A program made the position numbers and the translations under genes. DNA of 64,000 bases. It comes from Arenicola marina (lineage: Eukaryota; Annelida; Polychaeta; Arenicolidae). The stretch lies in the NCBI GenBank assembly GCA_964019135.1, contig OZ025249.1, forward strand, positions 19,307,088 to 19,371,087. The letters are read 5' to 3'. Shown in pieces: positions 36,089-46,866 of this stretch (positions within the stretch are counted from its first letter, which is position 1; the number at the start of each line of letters is the position of its first letter). The notes beneath the pieces were generated by a model. That model did no database searches, was not told the origin of the DNA, and saw nothing but the letters and a program-made list of their open reading frames with translations.

Positions 36089-38448
36089 TCCTGACACCTG
36101 GCGGAGAAATATTAAAACTTCAGATCAGCGAATAAAACATTTTCTATCGCCACGTGGTGTGAAGACCGCCTGTCAAAGATTTTGCTTCCTGTGTCTATCG
36201 CTGGGTTGTGGCTCTATAAACGGCCCTTTATTCTGCGAAGACGCCACGCGAGTTGTCTGACTGCTACACTCGACAGTCTGTTGTAGGGGAGCCTACGCCT
36301 CATCTACGAGGTCGAGGATATCACTCCACCCCAGGCACGGTGCGAGTCATGGCCCTGGGGGCCACGTATCTAAACAATCTACGGCCCCCACGCCACCTAC
36401 CCCCGGTGGCAACGCTTTGAAAGGCTTTGCGTTTTATCGCCTCGCTTCACCGACTCGTGCTCCGAGAGAATGCCCCTCTCCGATACCACTCGACGGCTAC
36501 CAAGTTTGCTTACGGCGTAACACAGCTACCATAGATCTACATACGTATATATGTGTGCCCGGTGTGTGGGGAGAGGTGATAGAGCGTTCGTATGCCTGCA
36601 AAAATCCCTCCGTCGAAATGCCGGCGTGAATATATCGACCATTTTGGAGTGCATAGAGCTGTTACCTTACCTACCTACCCACCTATATATGCCAACCCAC
36701 CTATCTATCTACCCGCTACTCCACCCGCCCTCCCACCTATCTTCCCGCTACGCAACCCCCCCCCCCCCCACCCCCACCTCCCTTCCCACCTACGCACCTA
36801 CACTTCGCTATCCACCAGCCCGGAGCGGTGAGTCACAGGAACGCAACCAGAACGGTCTACTTACCTGTGGCCCTGGTTGACCTGGCACTCTTCATGTACA
36901 AAGCCAGAGCATACACGCGTCTGCAAAAACATCACAACAATGCTAATGCGAACACCCCCCGCCACCCCTGCAAATATAAACCATTCCTATGTCTGGAAGC
37001 CGGGCCCCCTTACCAGCTTGAATGAACGTCCGAAAGTCAAATATGTCGTCGTTTACATGCCGCCCCTGACCAAGAAATAACTAGTGCATTTGCATTATAA
37101 AGGACCATCAATTGTTGCTGTGTTGTACACATGTACATTAATAGAATATCCTCATTGATTTTATGAACAGCGACCTGTTATATAAAAGGGATGTTTGCGA
37201 TTATTAGAATCAAAGGCTCCGTCCGAGTCAACAAAAAGATCCCATGCGTCATTGTTTCGTAAGGTTTGCTATTTATATCCCGTCAGCATTAATTGTGCCT
37301 CCCATCGACCTCGTTTTCTTCAGAAATATACAGCTCAGCCCTGTTGCCGATGTGCAAATAGTTCCGTTACTATCAGGTAGTCTGTGTTGAGAAGACACCC
37401 AAACCGTGGGACAAATATTCGGACGGCTTAATTTGCTATAATGTAACGCTATTATTATGAAGAAAAAGCAATTGGTGTATATACTGTACGAAACGCATAT
37501 GTCCAAGGACTTTTAATGCCAATTCTTCAGAACATGTTTGACCCAATCTGATCGCATTCTCATGAGAAAAATATCTAGGAGCTTTGGCATAAAGAAGGGA
37601 AATAGTAAAAACAAACTTCCCGGAACTTATACCCATACACCATTTAATCGTTCATTAACGTAATGTCATGCATCTGGTTCATATGACATTGATACACATC
37701 TCAAAATATTTTTTTATGCCAAATAACTGATTAGTTATTTCAACCTAAAGTCCTTTATTATTTGGTCGTACATGATAAAAGCTGTGTTAGCAGGTTAGAG
37801 ACGGAAACAAAATGTTTGTTTTATTCTGAGCGTCTTGCAAAATGTTCAATTGTTATCCAGAAACAACCACAATAAAGTGCGCTAGTATTCGTTGCATAAT
37901 GTTTATATATATATATTCGTTGCGCGTAAACCGAGGAGCACTCGTAGAAATTAAGATGCAAACGAATTATAAATAGTCGTGAAAATGAATATAGTGAAAT
38001 CCGATATGAACGACGTTTCTTGGAGCCAACTCTTCTGTAACTGCGAGTGTGGAACAGCGAACTCCAGGACAACGTTGTCAGTCCCAATGGCTGCGTGGTG
38101 GTCTGGATCTCGGGTTGCCGCCCGAAGCCGGCATTAATGGTTTTTAAAAAAATCAAACAATCCCGAAATGTCCTCATGTCAATCATTATATCAGTTTTCT
38201 TCACGCAAATAAGGAATGAGCACGGTTAATGTTTCATGATGTTTCATTAGTTACTAGTTAAAAAGGTTGTCAAGATTTCCGTTTATAGAAGGTATCTTTC
38301 TTCGTTTGAACGTAACGTAACGTAAATGTAGGTTCCCCTTGGAAGAGCTCGTGCGCTGTGGGTGCGAGACGGGCAGTTATACCATTTATATTGATGTGTA
38401 ACTCCGTTACAAAATATTCCAGGTTAAACGCTATTCCAGATAATATGG
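36089..38448. other. Intergenic, 5' flank of the CABIT gene and beyond
   Basis: C-rich CTAC/CCAC simple sequence at 36665-36800, including poly(C) at about 36758-36770. The rest is unique A/T-rich DNA. No exon recognised. Confidence 0.4.
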
Positions 38449-38707
38449 GGCCGGCCCGATAGCTCAGTGAGCTAGGGCGCTTGCCTTGAGTGCTCTGGCC
38501 ACCTGAGAGCCTAACGGCACGTGGATCGCTGATTCGAGCCCCGCTGTGGCCATGTCTGTTTGATCGCATGATAAAGATCCCATGTCCTTCTGCGCAAAGA
38601 GTGGGGGGTTGCCCCAGGGACATGGCTCTACTCTTCCTTCCTTCTCTCATTGACGCGATATGACTAATTGTAGTTAAAGCGTCCTGACTATACAACCAAC
38701 CAACCAG
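38449..38707 (+). mobile_element. tRNA-derived SINE, about 260 bp
   Basis: Starts ggccggcccgatagctcagt. The A box is tagctcagtgagc (38460-38472) and the B box gattcgagcc (38531-38540). A long insertion between the boxes resembles a class II tRNA variable arm. The copy continues into a tRNA-unrelated body and ends in a (CCAA)n-type tail (caaccaaccaacc), as SINEs do. It is not a functional tRNA gene. Confidence 0.75.
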
Positions 38708-41700
38708 GTATTATGAATTCAATACATCGAACACATACTGGTTACCTCCTTTCTCAGAAATACAAATTCATCTGCATATTTGCATAAAACCTTCATCTGT
38801 CTATATTTAACAATTAAACCGGAACCTGCATCTACGTCACTTGGCGCGAAAAATTACAGGTTTGGTCGTTCATAATTGATGCCAGAGTACCGATTTTGCG
38901 ATTAAACGTGCCACTCTTGCCAAACTATGGGCCACATAATTTGCACAACCATCCAGACTGCTTCGATATTTACTCTTCTGTGTAAAGTTGACTAAGTAAT
39001 TTACCCAGAAGCTGGCCTTTAAAGATAGATAACTGAGGGAACAGAGGGGGTGGGTGGGTAGCAGCCACAGGCCTGTCGAGGGCGGCATTCGTCTGTGTGA
39101 CTTGTCGAAATATAAGAAGAGGGGGGTGGGGTGGGGTGTGGAAACTCCTGGGTCCCACACACACGGGTTTTGCACTATTGCCGCCACGGGCGCTTGGAAC
39201 TGAGTATGACTCGTATAGATATTCAATATATAGTTAGGCTTGTATCGACATCCCGCCTGCATATCCGACCGCAAACAATGCGATAGTACAACATAAAAAG
39301 ACTGGATTAAAGTATTTCATTGATTTATTTAATGTCACGTTATCCACACATTGAGACAAAGACGAAACCAACGCGACCAAGGGAATCCAAACAAAAGTGT
39401 CCACTGCCCAACGAGAATAGTTGAAATGAGTGTCAGTCAGTATACTCATGTAAAACAGACAACAATTATATAACTGTTAATAATTTCTCTTTAGGAACGT
39501 ATCCTACCTCACATATAAATATATGCATATATAGATATATATATTATGAGCACTTAAAACACTTTGTTTATACTTCATGTGGCTGGATTTTAGGCCCCAA
39601 TTAATTAATCAAGCAAGGGAGAGGAGGGAGGAGGTGGGGGTGGGGTAAGCTTCAGTAGGCCATGTTATTGTTCAGTGGGACACCTTTCCTTGGTGCACCA
39701 CACTCACCGCATGGGATGCAATACTCATTGAGTATCGAATACATGCGGCGGATGGGGCGTTAGTCGGACCCCCCCCCCCCCAACCCCCACCTACGCCCAC
39801 CCCTCCTTCATTCCCCGGGTGGCAGGCACACTGACCGAGTCCAATCACTTACCACACAGATAGATACTTCACGCCAATGTAACGTACGGAAGTCACAAAA
39901 CAAGTTAGGTCAATAGGCCTATATTATCCGTTTTCTCACATCAAAACAAGGCCAATTTCATCAGTTTGTACACGAATAAAACGCATATTTTATCAGTTTC
40001 ACATCAATAGTTGCATTGCAATCGTAATTTCACAAACCGTTTTTGTGAATAATAAATTAAATAAATAGTGTTCAAAGCGTTATCTGACTGCAGACACCAC
40101 TAGACGACTAGACTCAACTCCGCCATGTTTCAGGCATGACTCGTCTTGCACATATAGTCCAGATGGACAAATACCAGCACTGCCCCATAGAAGCAGCCAA
40201 TGGAACGAAATAAATATTGCACAATTGTTCAAATTAACTACGATAAAGAATATACGTATTACTAACTACATACGCGGTATGCAATTAGTTGGCAAAATAC
40301 GCTAAATAATCGTTCATAACTAATATATATATATAGACCCATATTATTATATATATAACAAATCAGCACCACTCCCCAGTTAATACATAGTCAAAAATAG
40401 ATAACTGTAGTGGCTGACGATCAACATCTAATACTGTACACAGCAACTGCAAGAAATACCATTTTGTGAGGTTTGTGGCGGGGCAATGACTTCATTATTC
40501 TTATCAAAATATACTCTACAAGGTGTAAAATGGCCTCCTAAGCGTTATGTATAATTTTGGAAAGCTACACAACACGACTAGAAATGACAATAGTCAACAA
40601 GGAATCACATTTAATTAGGCCGTCCAAGGCCCGTATACATGCTGGGGGCGGGGGGCAAGGGCACCATGGTAACTGTCCAGGCGTAGCAGGCGGCGTCCTG
40701 TGGGACGACGCTGGGACGACCAAGCGTACTTGTGTCAAGGTCACGGGGTCGCTTGACAGCAAGGTCACGGCGTCGCTCGCGTCACCCAGACTGACGCCAA
40801 ATGGCGTCGCTATGACGACACGCGACTAGAATAATCGCGCCCATGATGCGACGACGGCCGAAGGGCAGCAGTAACTTTGGTCTCCGTAAGGCAAACAACA
40901 CGTAATCAACGCCAAGAACCCAACACTCTCCGTTTGGTATCATAAGGGCGGCGTCACCTTCTCCAAAATAAGCTTCTTTTCTAAGGATCATGTCTATATT
41001 CTAGTTAATGATGTATCTTTCGCGCGCTCTTTCTCTCTCTTTCCATCTCTTTCTTCTCCCATCGCTTTCTTTCTAACACACTCGATCTCCACTGTATCGA
41101 GACTGTTGGACTCAAGTCACAATATTAACGAAACACCGCAATGAAATCTTCGAGATTATATAAAGCTGGAATGTTTTCTTCCTCCGGGCAAAGTGTCGTT
41201 CTTTGGCTGTGGCGTAAGAACAGTGCTAGCCATATCCGGGTTTCTACATCTGTGCTGTCATGTGGTTCCTTTTTTCTCTTTCTTTCTTTCCGTGTCACTT
41301 TCGTCATCGTCACTATGGCTACCGTTCCTAGTGTGCATCCGGTATCCGATCAGACCTGCCATCCATCTGACGAACCATTGAAGAACTCCTCAAGGATGAA
41401 ATGAATGGTTTCAGTGTCTACGCTCTTTGGCCACGACATCTTTGGGGAAACAGTTTCTTAGTCTCCAAAAGGGCTTCGCGAAGCGACAGAAAAGACTGTC
41501 ATGCAAATATTAACAACTACCTTTCTTTGAATAGTTTCGGTTCTCACTGGCATTGACTTAGACTAAAGATAAAAACGCCGCCTTTAGTTGAGTCCATCTG
41601 ACTAAACGCCGCAAGCGTGAGTGCTCGACGCACGCCTGGCGTAACACTTGGACGGGGGCATTATGACGTCAGTCCGTTCCTGGCTATCAGGGAGAGCAGA

Positions 41701-41732
41701 CTGGCGGCGATCTGTGGACGGGCACCCACAAA

Positions 41733-41770
<38 letters not shown>

Positions 41771-41875
41771 ACGATGTATACATATATATATAATGTGTCA
41801 ATATACACAATATACACACACGCGCACTTCCATGCAAAAGGCGTGTGTGTGGCGGAGAGAAATACATGGACCCTT
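38708..41875. other. NOL4 3' UTR and intergenic DNA
   Basis: No coding exon recognised. ATTAAA on the - strand at about 40607 could end the NOL4 transcript. There are AT-rich microsatellites at about 39520-39545 and 40321-40355, poly(C) at about 39770-39782 and a CT-rich run at 41025-41070. Confidence 0.4.
41734..41768. repeat. (TA)n microsatellite in the NOL4 3' UTR
   Basis: About 16 TA dinucleotides, just downstream of the NOL4 stop on the - strand. Confidence 0.95.
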
Positions 41876-44800
41876 TTAATTCTGCTGCAGTAGAAGTTGC
41901 TCCAGCTCGTCTGCCGAGCGGTAGAGAAAGGCGGCCGACTCTCTATACCCGGCCACCAGCTGTTTGATGGTGGCCACCTCACTCGCGTTCAACTGGTTCT
42001 TAGACGGCGAGTTCGCAGATTTCTTCATACTTAGATCTGTCGGGCCTAAAATGTAGACAAAAACAATACATGAAAAATCAAATCAAATAGTAGTACATAT
42101 GATTCAGTAAAATGTAATTGAAGAGAGCAAACCACAATTAGCGACATTTTGTGTTTACTAAATCCTTTGATAAGATAGTATATGAATGACATAATTCATC
42201 CAAGAAACTATATTTGTTTTTGATAAAATGCGTCTATGTCCAATAGGACGACAATGCAGATGCATACGATTGGTACTATTGATACTATCGGTACTAGAAC
42301 TATTTCTGTTGCTTAACAACAGTGTCAGGGGCTGGATGTATTGGAGACAAGTATACAGCGCAGCAGGGTGTGGGGTAGAGACGTTGCACTGACCGTTCTG
42401 GACCTGGGCGGACAGCGGCGTGTGGGGTATGACAGGCGCGTGGTGGTGGTGGTGGTGGGCGGGATGTTGCTGGTAGTTGTTGGGGAACCCGGGCCGGAAT
42501 ATACCGCTGTTGTTGGCGAAGAAAGGCGAAGGCAGCTCGGCAGGAGGTCGGAATGCTGTGGTGGACTGAGGGGGTAGGTGCCGCAAGAAATCGCCAGCAC
42601 CTCCGGCGGCGATGCTGCCGGCACCCCCGCCACCCCCGCCGCCGCCGCCCCCACTTCCCCCAGCCATGCTCTGACTGGGGCGCTCAGCCGCTGCCGCAGC
42701 CGCAGCCGCAGCCGCCGCCACAGTGGCAGCCGCCGCCTGCAAGACTGGGGAATGCTGAGACGGGAGCTGGCTTGGCGCCAGAGTCCTGGGCGGCGTATCG
42801 TGACTGGCAGGCAGGGTCATGCCGGCTCCGGTGCTGCTGCCGTTGGCGCTGGTTCCACTTGGGGCGCCTGCCTCACGTGCCATGGGGAGCGGGGTGCCTG
42901 CCGTGGCCGCCAGCCCGCCGCCCGCCGCAGCCTGCAATTTCAGGAATGCAACTCCGTCAGCCATCAGTCGTCACCCGAACGCAATAGATCTGCCCCGTTA
43001 ACCTTTCACCCCCATCCAATCGGATAATATCCAAGGATTAACTGTTCGCGTTTACCCCAAAATTACACACGCTAACGTGGGTATAAGTGAGAAAACCCCT
43101 CGGAACCATGGTAGCCTAAAACAATGCAAAGTCGATCGATACTCGGTTTACTGACGCCGAACAGTTAAGGACCCATTGGCAGAGACAACTAATAACATCC
43201 AGACCGGGTTATATACAGATGAATGAGACAGCGGTCTTAATCTTACGTCTGGCCTTAGTCAGCACAGTACCATAATTGAACATACCAGCCGCCATCTTCT
43301 TTACATGGTCGCTACCATATAGGACAATCTTTGTAGAGCGATACTTGGGCCTACCCAAAGTTACAGCTTCGTGCCTGAATCTTAATTCCACGATTCCTAT
43401 TACATAAAGAGCATAGATATTTACATTAAATTTATATTATATTTGCTTCACACGGTGGATAATAAAAAAGTGATCACTAGCGTACAATTACCGGGAGTGG
43501 GTCCATGCCCATGCGCATGCGCTTGGCATTGTTGCTCTCGTTTTCGCAGGCCACAGCCAGAATGCCCTCTGCCGCCGCAGAGGTCAGATGAGGCGGCGTC
43601 GGTCGCAGCTGTAGAAAACAACAAATCTTTTTAGAACTTAAAAACCAGAAACAAAAGTTAAAGGCAAAGACATGAGTCAAGACATGAAAAACCATCCGTG
43701 TGTATGGATCAGGGGAGGGGGGGGGGGGTCTGCATAAGGATAACAGGTATTCCTACAGACGACAACCAGTGTTGGTCAGGCCAGTATAAGTCACAAGGTC
43801 TAAGTAGGCTTATAACGTATCCGTTTGCTCAAACACCTTATTAGTCATTTTATGATTCTATCAGATCCGCTCGACTGGTTCCCTGTCATAATTTGGCCCA
43901 GATCGCGCGGCAGAGGTACCCACCTGTTCCCAGCCATTGGCCTCCTTGCTGCGGCGCATGCGCCGACACGACTTGAGGTAGGTGCGCACTCTCTTGCGCG
44001 ACCTCTCGTGGAACTCCGGGAACTGTCTGTCGCAGGCGTCTAGGATGGCCTGGATCTTGTCCTTTGGCTGCTTGGAGATCGGGATCACGCGATCCAGATT
44101 CTCATCCACAAATAGGCGAACGAACATCTGAAAACAGAGAGAGTGTCAACTGATGATTTACAGAAAAGGCATTAAAGACTTTAATACTCCAAGCAGGGGT
44201 CAAAACATACATTAGAGGCTACCATACGCGTACAAAGCTTTGACAAGTTAAAAGTCGATAATTACATTAAATCCTTGAAGACGTTCAGGTTAGTGATTTA
44301 CGTTAAAGACTTTAAGACCTTCAGGGGTGTGACTTACATTAGAGCCTTTGAGACGTTTCGCGTTGTGACTTGCATAAAAGGCTTTGAGACGTTTAGGGTG
44401 GGGACTTACATTAATGGCTTTGAGACGTTTAGGGTGGGGACTTACATTAGAGACTTTGAGACGTTCAGGGTGGGGACTTACATTAAAGGCTTTGAGACGT
44501 TCAGGGTGGGGACGTACATTAAAGGCTTTAAGACGTTCAGGGTGGGGACTTACATTAAAGGCTTTAAGACGTTCAGGGTGGGGACTTACATTAAAGGCTT
44601 TGAGACGTTCAGGGTGGGGACTTACATTAAAGGCTTTGAGACGTTCAGGGTGGGGACTTACATGGAAAGCTTTGAGACGTTCAGGGTGGGGACTTACATT
44701 AAAGGCTTTGAGACGTTCAGGGTGGGGACTTACATGGAAAGCTTTGAGACGTTCAGGGTGGGGACTTACATTAAAGGCTTTGAGACGTTCAGGGTGGGGA

Positions 44801-46666
44801 CTTACATTAAAAGCTTTGAGACGTTCAGGGTGGGGACTTACATTGAAGGCTTTGAGACGTTCAGGGTGGGGACTTACATTAAAGGCTTTGAGACGTTCAG
44901 GGTGGGGACTTACATTAAAGGCTTTGAGACGTTCAGGGTGGGGACTTACATTGAAGGCTTTGAAACGTTCAGGGTGGGGACTTACATTAAAAGCTTTGAG
45001 ACGTTCAGGGTGGGGACTTACATTGAAGGCTTTGAGACGTTCAGGGTGGGGACTTACATTAAAGGCTTTGAGACGTTGAGGGTGGGGACTTACATTAAAG
45101 GCTTTGAGACGTTCAGGGTGGGGACTTACATTAAAGGCTTTGAGACGTTTTGGGTGGGGACTTACATTGAAGGCTTTGAGACGTTCAGGGTGGGGACTTA
45201 CATTAAAGGCTTTGAGACATTCAGGGTGGGGACTTACATTAAGACTTTGAGACGTTCTGGGTGGGGACTTACATTAAAGGCTTTGAGACGTTCAGGGTGG
45301 GACTTACATTAAAGGCTTTGAGACGTTCAGGGTGGGGACCTACATTAAAGGCTTTGAGACGTTCAGGGTGGGGACTTACATTAAAGGCTTTGAGACGCTC
45401 CGGATCATGACCGACGGACATCTTCTCGTCATCGTCATCGTCATTGTCCTCGTCATCGTCTCTGCTGACGTCATCAACGCCTCCTTCGCTCGCCTTGGTT
45501 GAACTCTGCAGCCAACAAGTACAACATTGTAGATGGTTAAATCAAACGCGCATTAAAATATATTTAACCACTTGTTCTAATTAAGCTCTTTTGAAGGCCA
45601 GTTCTGAAGGAAGCTTTAGCATAGATATTTCTCTGACCACCCGGTACCATGGAAAATACACGCACGAGATCGATACCCAATGGCTATATAATATTTCAGG
45701 GATGAATGACAGACACTGCGGTGACTCCGGTCTCCGGGAAAGCCGTTACTCACATCCAGGCTATCGCTGCTCGCTCTCCTTTTGCGCTCGGGTGACCTTT
45801 GTCGACCGGCATGGCGGAGGAGGACAGGGTGGCGGGGCTGGCCAGGGTGGGCGGGGTGGGGAGTGAGGTGTGGCCGGTCAGGGCCAGGGGCATGGCGGCC
45901 GGTTCGGCGATCCCCCCGTTGTGGTCGGCGGCCATGTTGAGCGGACCGTCGGCCATCTCGCCCTTGACGACCAGCGCCGCGCAGGTGGAGCCCCCTTTCA
46001 CCATCAGGCCGTGGAAGCCGCCACTGATACCGCGGCCGTTGGTGGCGCTGCTAACGCCTATTCTGCTCTCGCCCGGGTCGGAGCCGGTGGTGGGAGGAGG
46101 AGGGCGGCTTGCGGCGGCGGCGGCGGCGGCGGCGGCTGGCGTGGCGGGGCTGGCGGGGTCCGGGCTGGCGGGGGGCGGGGCCGTGCTGGCCCGCCCGCTG
46201 CTGGACACGGGCGGCGGGGGGCTGCCGGACAGGCGGCCGACGGGGGCCCGGTGCAGGTTAATGGGACAGTCGCTGTTAATGCTGTTCCTGGCCGTTGTCT
46301 CACGAGGGGAGTCTTAAAACAGAGAAACAAGTTCATAGTTAGTCACTGCTGGGATTGTTCTTTTAAAAATATCTGCGTTTAGTGTTGTCGGGTTCCCCTC
46401 TGACGCCCCTTAGTAGTATGGACCCGGTACTGACCAGGAGCGTGGAAGGGTGTGGCTGTGGGTGGGTGGTGGTCGGGGCTGGGGGAGACGGAGGGAGGGG
46501 GGCCTGGCGACTGTGTGGGTAATGGCACGTTGAAGCGGGAGCCGCAGGGATGGTGGTCCATGGCTCGTGTGTCTCCAGGCCCAGGGTCCCGGCCAACGGG
46601 GTTATTTGGGCGGGGGAGACGCACCCGGCCGGCTGCCGCCCGACCGCCCATCCCATCAAACTACCC
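41876..46666 (-). CDS. NOL4: NOL4 (nucleolar protein 4) homologue, C-terminal seven exons; 5' end lost in the gap
   Basis: Exons on the - strand: 46435 up to the gap, 45754-46312, 45380-45503, 43924-44127, 43492-43608, 42394-42931, 41876-42045 (stop TAA). All split codons match, and from 46312 onward they give 569 aa. Exon 3 has the acidic run and PERLKAFN. Exon 4 is the family core ([28 protein letters not shown]). Exon 5 has [10 protein letters not shown] and AKRMRM. Exon 6 is low complexity (Ala, Gly and His runs). Exon 7 has GPTDLSMKK, a PxDLS motif of the CtBP-binding type, then the conserved tail [20 protein letters not shown]. This is a near-textbook NOL4 C terminus. The family's N-terminal domain is not in the window. 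Exon 2 is Pro/Ala-rich, with a poly-Ala run. The protein is nuclear and its molecular role is poorly known. Confidence 0.95.
44261..45379 (-). repeat. 36-bp minisatellite made of the NOL4 exon end plus its splice donor (about 31 copies)
   Basis: On the - strand the array starts exactly at the exon boundary 45380/45379. The exon ends CCG GAG CGT CTC AAA GCC TTT AAT|GTAAGT. Each unit repeats CCT GAA CGT CTC AAA GCC TTT AAT|GTAAGT CCC CAC, that is PERLKAFN with only silent differences, plus 12 nt of intron. The unit is 36 nt (12 codons) and open in the exon's frame ([12 protein letters not shown]). Two units near the exon, around 45240-45310, are 35 bp. Units at the far end (44261-44400) are degenerate, suggesting age increases away from the exon. 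Confidence 0.96.
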
Positions 46667-46866
46667 NNNNNNNNNNNNNNNNNNNNNNNNNNNNNNNNNN
46701 NNNNNNNNNNNNNNNNNNNNNNNNNNNNNNNNNNNNNNNNNNNNNNNNNNNNNNNNNNNNNNNNNNNNNNNNNNNNNNNNNNNNNNNNNNNNNNNNNNNN
46801 NNNNNNNNNNNNNNNNNNNNNNNNNNNNNNNNNNNNNNNNNNNNNNNNNNNNNNNNNNNNNNNNNN
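46667..46866. other. Assembly gap of 200 N
   Basis: Exactly 200 N, a conventional unknown-size gap, within the NOL4 gene next to C/G-rich simple sequence. An exon boundary is probably lost here. Confidence 1.

Noticed and set aside
38449-38545. tRNA gene
   Set aside because: A and B boxes are present but no proper acceptor stem or cloverleaf follows, and the copy continues into a SINE body and tail.
44275-45312. 345-codon + strand frame ([12 protein letters not shown] repeats)
   Set aside because: It is the antisense shadow of the 36-bp exon-junction array in NOL4. The meaningful frame is on the - strand.
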